In this document: one piece after another, positions 1 through 5,732 of the stretch | Layout: each line of letters begins with the position of its first letter | Numbering within the stretch: the first letter of the stretch is position 1 | Source of the DNA: Christensenella sp. UBA1214 | GTDB taxonomy: Bacteria; Bacillota; Clostridia; Christensenellales; CAG-138 | Assembly (NCBI GenBank): GCA_002309375.1 | Contig: DBXK01000006.1 | Span: 1 to 14,596 of the forward strand | Direction of reading: 5' to 3' | DNA length: 14,596 nucleotides | The notes under the pieces: model-generated | The model's input: the letters and a program-made list of their open reading frames with translations, nothing else | Databases searched by the model: none | Told to the model about the DNA's origin: nothing | Made by a program: the position numbers and the translations under genes

Positions 1-1274
1 CTGGCCATGACCGCCGGGTCAAAGCCCAGCTTTTTCGCCAGCATGGGCAATGTGCAGCCGATGAACTTGGCGATGGTCACCGTGACCGCTAGCGTCAATG
101 ACACGGCCAGGGAAACCAACAACCCCACTTTATCCAGGAACAGCAGCTTCAAAAAGCTGATAGCGGAAAGGCTGATGCCGCAGAGGACGGCCACCCTCAT
201 CTCCTTCCAAATGACGGTCAGAATGTCCCTGAACTGTATTTCATTCAGGCTGAGACCGCGGATGATGGTGACGGAAGCCTGGCTGCCGGAGTTGCCGCCG
301 GTGTCCATGATCATCGGGATATACGCGGTGAGGAGCACGACCTGGCTGAGCGCATCCTCGAAGCCGCGGATGATGAGCTGGGTGAAGGTCGCAGAGATCA
401 TGAGGAGCATCAGCCACGGAATGCGGTTTTTATAGAGCTCGAAGACGGAAAGGCGCGGATAGGGCTTATCGGAGGGCGTGACAGCCGCCATCTTTTCGAT
501 ATCCTCCGTCGCCTCGTCGCGGATGACGTCGATCGCGTCGTCGACCGTTACGATACCGACGAGGCGCATCTCGCTGTCCACGACCGGGATGCTCAAAAGG
601 TCGTATTTCGCGAACATATCCGCGACGGCCTCGCTGTCCTCCTTCGTTTCGGCGGCGATGAAATTTTCGTCCATCAGGTCGGAAACGAGGGCGTTTTCAT
701 CGGCGAGGACGAGCTCGCGGAGGGTGACGGTACCGATCAGCTTGCGTTTTTCGGTCACGTAGCAGGTCTCGATCGTCTCCTTATCGACGCCGGTTTTGCG
801 GATGCTGTCGATCGCTTCCTTCGCCGTCATGCCGGGCTTGAGATCGACGAAATCCGTCGTCATGATCGAGCCCGCGCTGTCCTCGGGATATTTCAGAAGC
901 TCGTTGATCGTGCGGCGCATCTCGGGATCCGCCTGCCTTAAAATACGGTTGACGACATTCGCCGGCATCTCGTCAACGAGGTCCGCCGCATCGTCGTCGT
1001 ACATTTCGTTCAAAATCTCGGAAAGCTCCTTATCGGAGAATCCGTTGATCAGCTCCTGCTGCAGATCGGGGTCCATTTCGACGAATACGTCCGCCGCAAG
1101 CTCCTTCGGGAGCAGACGGAAAAGACGCATCAGCTTATCCGCGGGCTGATCCTCGAAAATCACGGCGATATCCGCCGCGTTGACCGTCACCAGAATATCC
1201 CGAATGCTGTTGTACTGCTTGCGTTCGAGAAGGGTTTCGATCGTTTGTGAAAGATCCATTGATAATGCTGCCAT
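1..1274 (-). CDS. mgtE: Magnesium transporter MgtE (C-terminus cut by window edge)
   Basis: Homodimeric, Mg2+-gated Mg2+ channel of the inner membrane. 424 residues are visible; the family is about 450, so roughly the last membrane helix lies outside the window. The MgtE N-domain, a superhelical acidic Mg2+-sensing region, spans about residues 10-130. Two CBS domains cover about 135-255; the second contains LLSIPVVDSEMRLVGIVTVDDA (residues 226-247 minus its first and last few). The plug/linker helix and membrane part start near 275, with the family hallmark AYIPMIMDTGGNSGSQ at 317-332. The start is uncertain. ATG 1274 has AAAGGG only 3 nt upstream, while ATG 1259, in frame, has no clear site. 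No upstream in-frame start is closer to a ribosome binding site. The gene lies 297 nt downstream of the thioesterase on the same strand and has its own promoter and a structured leader with an upstream ORF. Confidence 0.95.
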   Translation of the reverse strand, partial: MAALSMDLSQTIETLLERKQYNSIRDILVTVNAADIAVIFEDQPADKLMRLFRLLPKELAADVFVEMDPDLQQELINGFSDKELSEILNEMYDDDAADLVDEMPANVVNRILRQADPEMRRTINELLKYPEDSAGSIMTTDFVDLKPGMTAKEAIDSIRKTGVDKETIETCYVTEKRKLIGTVTLRELVLADENALVSDLMDENFIAAETKEDSEAVADMFAKYDLLSIPVVDSEMRLVGIVTVDDAIDVIRDEATEDIEKMAAVTPSDKPYPRLSVFELYKNRIPWLMLLMISATFTQLIIRGFEDALSQVVLLTAYIPMIMDTGGNSGSQASVTIIRGLSLNEIQFRDILTVIWKEMRVAVLCGISLSAISFLKLLFLDKVGLLVSLAVSLTLAVTVTIAKFIGCTLPMLAKKLGFDPAVMA

Positions 1275-1335
1275 TGTCCCTTTTGATGGAACGGCGCGAA
1301 GAAGCGCTCTTTTCGGCCGCAGCACGGGAAATGAT

Positions 1336-1458
1336 TTACAAGCGATCCGCGGAGCTCAACATGAAAGCTCCGATCGGCCGTTTATCATCCCGACCGCGCT
1401 GACCGGCCCTCCGGCTTCGGCCCGGAACGTCGGCGCTTATACTGCCTTCAGCTTCCAT
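1336..1458 (-). CDS. Candidate 40-aa leader peptide upstream of mgtE
   Basis: ATG at 1458 is preceded by AAGGAG (1465-1470) at an ideal 6-nt spacing, which is much better than the site of mgtE itself. The ORF runs 40 codons to TAA at 1336 and ends 61 nt before mgtE ATG 1274. It is not in frame with mgtE. The peptide begins MEAEGSISADVPGR, then becomes rich in Arg and Gly, and ends AFMLSSADRL. Its last codons lie within the 1343-1376 hairpin. Regulatory leader ORFs are known for Mg2+ transporters in enterobacteria (mgtL, mgtP), where acidic and proline residues near the N-terminus destabilise ribosomes at low Mg2+. The acidic start (E2, E4) resembles that only loosely. No homology is claimed, and a chance ORF is possible. 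Confidence 0.45.
   Translation of the reverse strand: MEAEGSISADVPGRSRRAGQRGRDDKRPIGAFMLSSADRL
1343..1376 (-). promoter_or_regulatory. Strong hairpin at end of mgtE leader ORF
   Basis: On the plus strand CGATC-CGC-GGAGCT, loop CAACATGAA, then AGCTCC-GATCG. This gives a 6-bp inner stem and a 5-bp outer stem separated by a 3-nt bulge. It covers about the last dozen codons of the leader ORF, so ribosomes on that ORF would open it. No U-tract follows, so it is not itself an intrinsic terminator. Confidence 0.6.
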
Positions 1459-1514
1459 ACCAAACTCCTTTTTCGATTATTTTTGCGGCGCAGAACCGCT
1501 GCACCGTATATTTC

Positions 1515-1544
1515 AGTATACACATTTCGGGGGCTTTCTGTCAA
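1515..1544 (-). promoter_or_regulatory. mgtE promoter (TTGACA - 18 - TATACT)
   Basis: On the minus strand a perfect -35 TTGACA (1539-1544) and a -10 TATACT (1515-1520) are separated by 18 bp, in the gap between the thioesterase stop and mgtE. A start near 1508 would place the leader ORF ribosome binding site about 38 nt downstream. Confidence 0.75.
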
Positions 1545-1554
1545 CCCCGAAATG
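1523..1554. promoter_or_regulatory. 10-bp perfect inverted repeat over the mgtE -35 box (possible operator)
   Basis: CATTTCGGGG (1523-1532) and CCCCGAAATG (1545-1554) are exact reverse complements 12 nt apart. The -35 box and most of the -35/-10 spacer lie inside the dyad, which suits a repressor site. It also lies 18 nt after the thioesterase stop, so it could shape that mRNA's 3' end, but no T-run follows on either strand. Confidence 0.5.
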
Positions 1555-1571
1555 CGGAAAAAACGACATTT

Positions 1572-2303
1572 TTATCGCCGTTCGATCCTCATGAAGAGCA
1601 CGCTTTCCTCCCCGCGGGAAACGCGGATATCGACCGCTTCGTCCGTCTCCTTTTTTCGGAAAACGAGGCGGTCGCCCTCGAAGCAGGGGCGTTTGAAGAG
1701 CACCTCGATCCCCTTCGGATCGAGTTCGTCGATCTCGCGGCAGGAGAACGCGCCGAGCACCGCGCGCGGATAGGCGGCGTTGTTCATGTGGCGGCCGAGA
1801 TCGATATCCGTCGAGCGGACGACGTATTCGCCGAAGGGCTCGATCCCTTCGAAATCATCCGCGATCCGCGTGAAAGGCTCCTCTATCGCCGTATGCTCAT
1901 AATAATCCGTTTCCTCCGGGAAAACGCCGGCAAGAGGCACGACGGACTGCTTTTTGAAATCGAAGACGGCCCACTCGGTCTTTCCGGCAACCAGCAGTCT
2001 GCCGTCCGCCTTCGAGCGGAGCTCGTAGCTTCGAACGCAGCGGACCTTGCCCGGCGCTTCCGGCCAGGTGCGGATCTCCGTCATTTCCTCCATCACGGGG
2101 CGCTCGAAAAAGCGCAGCTTCGTCCTCACCGTGACCCAGAAGAGGCCCTTTTCCTCCATCGCATGGCAGCCGACGCCGATATGCCTGCCGTGCTCCGCGG
2201 CAGCGTCCATGAACATCGGGAATGCGCCGTGCAGGGAGAGGCGCGAGGAGTGATCCGCGCTGCCGGGGGTGATCTCAAAATCCTTCGTGTAGACGTTTGC
2301 CAT
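1572..2303 (-). CDS. Acyl-ACP thioesterase (FatA/FatB-type double hotdog)
   Basis: Hydrolyses fatty acyl-ACP to free fatty acid and ACP in the cytoplasm, ending or diverting fatty acid synthesis. 243 aa, the usual size of bacterial members of the Acyl-ACP thioesterase family (PF01643). The first hotdog covers about residues 1-135 (GLFWVTVRTKLRFFERP at 53-69 on its core strand). The second covers about 155-243 and carries the family motif DIDLGRHMNNAAYPRAV (166-182), with the conserved Asp168, His172 and Asn174/175 of the active-site region. The ATG at 2303 has AAAGGAG (2312-2318) 8 nt upstream. A perfect hairpin directly precedes that ribosome binding site. The gene diverges from recF and seems to be a single-gene unit. 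Confidence 0.9.
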   Translation of the reverse strand: MANVYTKDFEITPGSADHSSRLSLHGAFPMFMDAAAEHGRHIGVGCHAMEEKGLFWVTVRTKLRFFERPVMEEMTEIRTWPEAPGKVRCVRSYELRSKADGRLLVAGKTEWAVFDFKKQSVVPLAGVFPEETDYYEHTAIEEPFTRIADDFEGIEPFGEYVVRSTDIDLGRHMNNAAYPRAVLGAFSCREIDELDPKGIEVLFKRPCFEGDRLVFRKKETDEAVDIRVSRGEESVLFMRIERR

Positions 2304-2318
2304 GGCTTTTTCTCCTTT

Positions 2319-2339
2319 GCGGAGCCCGCTTCGCTCCGC
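2319..2339 (-). other. Hairpin abutting the thioesterase ribosome binding site
   Basis: GCGGAGC (2319-2325) and GCTCCGC (2333-2339) form a perfect 7-bp stem with a 7-nt loop. In the thioesterase mRNA this hairpin ends immediately before AAAGGAG. It could affect initiation or mRNA stability; no mechanism is shown. Confidence 0.45.
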
Positions 2340-2537
2340 CTTTTCCGAAAGTATAGCCCTCCCCCTTCCGTTTTGTCAAGCGCCGCCTGAAAAAACGGCC
2401 GAAACCGCTCCGAAAGGGGCATTTTGACCGTATTTTCTTCCTTATTATATTTATACACTATTGCAAATCCGGGTAATATGTGATATAATAGTTGTGTATG
2501 AGTTTATCGCTCAAAAGCCCCTTGGAGGAGGTCCGTT
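2340..2537. promoter_or_regulatory. AT-rich divergent intergenic region between thioesterase and recF
   Basis: Base composition shifts from GC-rich coding to AT-rich at about 2425-2510. It contains the recF promoter, a TATAAT on the minus strand (2444-2449) that may serve the thioesterase though no good -35 sits 16-18 bp upstream of it, and two near-matches to the DnaA box TTATNCACA: TTATACACT at 2451-2459 (plus) and TCATACACA at 2493-2501 (minus). Confidence 0.4.
2461..2489 (+). promoter_or_regulatory. recF promoter (TTGCAA - 17 - TATAAT)
   Basis: Consensus -10 TATAAT at 2484-2489 with TTGCAA at 2461-2466 and 17-bp spacing, about 50 nt before the recF start. It would drive recF-gyrB-gyrA. 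Confidence 0.75.
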
Positions 2538-3644
2538 TTGCTCATTACAGGCGTTCGGCTTTTTTCATACAGAAGCTACGATGAGCTGCGTTTCGACCCG
2601 CAGCCGAAGCTCAACGTCATCGTCGGAGCGAACGCCGCCGGCAAGACGAATATCCTCGAAGCGATCTATCTCTGCGCGGTCGGGCGGAGCTTCCGCACGC
2701 GGCGCGATCAGGACCTTATCAACATGGCGGCCGCCGGCGCATACGTCGGGATCGACCTTGAAAACAAGACCGGCAGGCGGAAGATCGAATTCAAATTCCG
2801 CCGCGACGGGAAGCAGGTGCTGATCGACGGCCAGCCGGTCCGCCGGATCGGGGAGCTTATGGGCGTGCTGAACGCGGTGCTTTTCTCGCCGGAGGATCTT
2901 TCGCTCGTCAAGGATTCGCCGGAGGAGCGCCGCCGCTTCATGGATATGGAACTTTGCCAGCTCCGGCCCGCGTTCTTCTACCGCCTCCAGCAGTACAACG
3001 CCGCATTGAAGCAGCGCGGCGCCCTGCTGCGCGCGGGGCTTGAAACAGGGCTTGCGCCGGATCCCGGCATGCTCGACATGTGGGACGACCAGCTCACGGA
3101 GCTCGGCGGGGACATCATGCTCATCCGCCGCGAGTTCATGGACGAGCTCAGCACCCTCGCAAGGGACATCAACCGCCGCATCACCGGCGGGCGGGAGGAG
3201 CTTTTCGCCTTCTATAAGCCGAACGTCGCCTTCCCCGACGGCGACCGCGGGGACGTGCGCACCGCGCTGAACGCGGCGCTCTACAACTCCCGCCAGGAGG
3301 ATATGCGCCGCGGCTTCACCACGCGCGGCCCGCACAGGGACGATATCGGCATCCTGCTCGACGGGCACGACGTGCGCACCTTCGGCTCCCAGGGCCAGCA
3401 GCGCACCGCCGCGCTCAGCATGAAGCTTTCCGAGCTCGCGCTGATGCGCAGCGAAAAGGGCGAAGCGCCGGTACTGCTGCTCGACGACGTGCTTTCGGAG
3501 CTCGACGGCGACCGCCAGAGGGAGCTTTTATCCTCCGCGTTCGACTGCCAGTGCTTCCTCACCGCGACCTCCCCCGACGGGCTCGAGGAGGTGCCGAACA
3601 TGACGGTCTTCGAATGCGCGAACGGGAAGCTCGCAAGGGTATGA
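2538..3644 (+). CDS. recF: DNA replication and repair protein RecF
   Basis: ABC-type ATPase that binds DNA at gaps and helps load RecA through RecFOR during recombinational repair. 368 aa, normal for RecF. Walker A is GANAAGKT (30-37), the ABC signature region is FTTRGPHRDD (260-269), and Walker B is VLLLDDVLSELD (312-323). The start is TTG 2538, because GGAGGAGG at 2524-2531 sits about 6 nt upstream and the N-terminal ITGVRLFSYRSYDEL is the usual first strand and helix. It is the first gene of recF-gyrB-gyrA. dnaA and dnaN, its usual upstream partners, are not here; a thioesterase diverges instead. Confidence 0.96.
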   Translation: MLITGVRLFSYRSYDELRFDPQPKLNVIVGANAAGKTNILEAIYLCAVGRSFRTRRDQDLINMAAAGAYVGIDLENKTGRRKIEFKFRRDGKQVLIDGQPVRRIGELMGVLNAVLFSPEDLSLVKDSPEERRRFMDMELCQLRPAFFYRLQQYNAALKQRGALLRAGLETGLAPDPGMLDMWDDQLTELGGDIMLIRREFMDELSTLARDINRRITGGREELFAFYKPNVAFPDGDRGDVRTALNAALYNSRQEDMRRGFTTRGPHRDDIGILLDGHDVRTFGSQGQQRTAALSMKLSELALMRSEKGEAPVLLLDDVLSELDGDRQRELLSSAFDCQCFLTATSPDGLEEVPNMTVFECANGKLARV

Positions 3645-3692
3645 GCCCGCATTAAAATCGTTTATTAAATTTTGAATATAACGGAGAAGCCT

Positions 3693-5708
3693 GTGGAAAT
3701 CAAAGAAAACGAAATCGAATTGATCAACGGCGCCGAAACAGCTCAGGGCGGCGAATACGACGCATCGCAAATCCAGGTCCTCGAAGGCCTTGAAGCCGTG
3801 CGCCGCCGTCCCGGCATGTATATCGGCTCCACCGATTCGCGGGGCCTGCATCACCTCGTATACGAGATCGTGGACAACGCGATCGACGAAGCGATGGCCG
3901 GCTACTGCACCCATATCTACGTCACGATCCATGCCGACAACTCCATCACCGTCGTCGACAACGGCCGCGGCATCCCGGTGGATATCCATCCGAAGACCGG
4001 CAAATCCGCGCTCGAGGTCGCGCTGACGATGCTCCATGCCGGCGGCAAATTCGGCGGCAGCGGCTACAAGGTCTCCGGCGGTCTGCACGGCGTCGGCCTT
4101 TCCGTCGTCAATGCGCTATCCGTGGAGCTTATCGCGGAGGTCCGCCGCGGCGGTAAGATCTACCGCCAGACCTGCTCCCGCGGCGTCAAAACGAGCGAGG
4201 TCGAGGTCGTCGGCGACTGCGATCCCGCCGAGCACGGCACGAGCATCCACTTCGTTCCGGATGAGCAGATCTTCGACGAGGTGGATTATGAATACGACGT
4301 CGTCGTGAGAAGGCTGCGCGAGCTCGCTTTCCTGAACGGCGGCGTGACGATCGTAGTGACGGACGAGCGGCCGATCCCCGGGCACGAGAACCTCGGCGAG
4401 AACGGCGAAAAGAAGCCGTACAGCCGCAGGGATAAATTCCATTTCGAGGGCGGCATCGTCGAATACGTCCGCTACATCAACAAGAATAAAGAGGTCCTGC
4501 ACCCCGATCCGATCTATTTCACCGCCGCGAAGACGGACGATCCGCTCGAAACGGCGACGGTCGAGGTCGCGCTGCAGTACAACGACGGCTATAACGAAAA
4601 CGTCTTCACCTACGCGAACAACATCAACACCATCGAGGGCGGCAGCCACCTCGTCGGCTTCCGCGCGGCGATGACCCGCGTCGTCAACGACTATGCGAGG
4701 AAGTTCAAGATCCTCAAGGAGAGCGACGCAAACCTCACCGGCGACGATATCCGCGAGGGCCTTTCCGCGATCGTCAGCGTCAAGCTCACCGAGCCCCAGT
4801 TCGAGGGCCAGACCAAGACCAAGCTCGGAAACGCCTATATCCGCTCCCTCGTCGACAATGCGGTCACGAACGGGTTGACAGTCTACCTCGAGGAAAACCC
4901 CGCACAGGCGAAGCTGATCCTCGACAAATGCCTCTCCGCGAGCCGCGCAAGGGAAGCGGCGCGCAAGGCAAGGGAGCTCACGAGGCGTAAATCCGTGCTC
5001 GATTCCGCCGCGCTGCCCGGCAAGCTTGCCGACTGCTCCGAAAAGGACCCGGCGAAATGCGAGCTGTTCATCGTTGAGGGCGATTCTGCAGGCGGCTCCG
5101 CGAAGGAAGGCCGCGACAGGCATTTCCAGGCGATCCTGCCCCTCCGCGGCAAGATCCTGAACGTTGAAAAGACACGCCTCGACAAGGTCCTCGGCAACGC
5201 GGAGATCAAGTGCATGATCACCGCCTTCGGCGCGGGCATGGACGCGGACTTCGACGAAACGAAGCTGCGCTACCACAAGATCATCTGCATGACCGATGCC
5301 GACGTCGACGGCAGCCATATCCGCACGCTCCTTCTGACCTTCTTCTACCGCCACATGCGGCCGATGATCGAGAAGGGCTACGTCTACATCGCCCAGCCCC
5401 CGCTTTACCTCATCAAGAAGCCGAATTTCGAAAAATACGTCTATTCGGACGAGGAGCTGAACCGCACTCTCGACGAGATCGGACGCGACCGCATCACGGT
5501 GCAGCGCTATAAAGGTCTCGGCGAAATGAACCCCGAGCAGCTTTGGGACACGACCATGGACCCCGACAAGCGCATCATGCTGCAGGTCACGATGGACGAC
5601 GCGATGCTCGCGGACGAGGTCTTCACCCTCCTCATGGGCGACCGCGTCGAGCCGAGGCGCGAATTCATCGAAAAGAACAGCAAGCTCGTTGCCGATCTCG
5701 ATATCTGA
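3693..5708 (+). CDS. gyrB: DNA gyrase subunit B
   Basis: ATPase subunit of the A2B2 gyrase that introduces negative supercoils ahead of replication. 671 aa from GTG 3693, slightly long for a Gram-positive GyrB because of about 25 extra N-terminal residues. GHKL ATPase: EIVDNAIDEAMAGY with catalytic Glu58 and Mg2+-binding Asn62, DNGRGIP near 90, and GLHGVGLSVVNALS near 133-146. Toprim domain: EGDSAGGSA with catalytic Glu462, and DADVDGSH with Asp535/537/539. The C-terminal QRYKGLGEMNPEQLWDTTM tail is normal. GTG 3693 is preferred because GGAG (3683-3686) lies 6 nt upstream, while the in-frame TTG at 3672 has no ribosome binding site. Spacing to recF is 48 nt, and gyrA follows after 24 nt. Confidence 0.97.
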   Translation: MEIKENEIELINGAETAQGGEYDASQIQVLEGLEAVRRRPGMYIGSTDSRGLHHLVYEIVDNAIDEAMAGYCTHIYVTIHADNSITVVDNGRGIPVDIHPKTGKSALEVALTMLHAGGKFGGSGYKVSGGLHGVGLSVVNALSVELIAEVRRGGKIYRQTCSRGVKTSEVEVVGDCDPAEHGTSIHFVPDEQIFDEVDYEYDVVVRRLRELAFLNGGVTIVVTDERPIPGHENLGENGEKKPYSRRDKFHFEGGIVEYVRYINKNKEVLHPDPIYFTAAKTDDPLETATVEVALQYNDGYNENVFTYANNINTIEGGSHLVGFRAAMTRVVNDYARKFKILKESDANLTGDDIREGLSAIVSVKLTEPQFEGQTKTKLGNAYIRSLVDNAVTNGLTVYLEENPAQAKLILDKCLSASRAREAARKARELTRRKSVLDSAALPGKLADCSEKDPAKCELFIVEGDSAGGSAKEGRDRHFQAILPLRGKILNVEKTRLDKVLGNAEIKCMITAFGAGMDADFDETKLRYHKIICMTDADVDGSHIRTLLLTFFYRHMRPMIEKGYVYIAQPPLYLIKKPNFEKYVYSDEELNRTLDEIGRDRITVQRYKGLGEMNPEQLWDTTMDPDKRIMLQVTMDDAMLADEVFTLLMGDRVEPRREFIEKNSKLVADLDI

Positions 5709-5732
5709 TAAACGCACGGAGAAGAGAACTTT

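Larger units (their letters stand above)
1275..1508 (-). promoter_or_regulatory. Structured mgtE 5' leader with upstream ORF; not a recognisable M-box
   Basis: The predicted transcript from the promoter at 1515-1544 has an untranslated leader of about 234 nt before mgtE. It holds a 40-codon ORF with a strong ribosome binding site, a long hairpin at 1343-1376, and a CGGCCG pair (1375-1380 and 1314-1319) that could form an alternative helix overlapping the hairpin's outer stem. I looked for the M-box Mg2+ riboswitch core (GGUGAGGCUCC-like) and did not find it. The layout suggests translation- or attenuation-type control; that is inference. Confidence 0.5.

Noticed and set aside
1275..1510. M-box Mg2+ riboswitch in the mgtE leader
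   Set aside because: The conserved M-box core sequences were not found by eye; the leader looks instead like an ORF plus hairpins. A covariance search is the decisive test.
1523..1554. Intrinsic terminator of the thioesterase gene
   Set aside because: The stem is strong but no T-run follows on the minus strand, and the mgtE -35 box lies inside it; an operator role is at least as likely.
1180..1773. Plus-strand frame across the mgtE leader
   Set aside because: Runs through mgtE, its leader and the thioesterase in antisense, with no ribosome binding site and no domain.
1788..2390. 200-codon plus-strand frame over the thioesterase
   Set aside because: Antisense to a gene with clear active-site motif, start and ribosome binding site; no recognisable protein.
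3672..3692. Longer gyrB start at TTG 3672
   Set aside because: No ribosome binding site precedes it, whereas GTG 3693 has GGAG at 6 nt.
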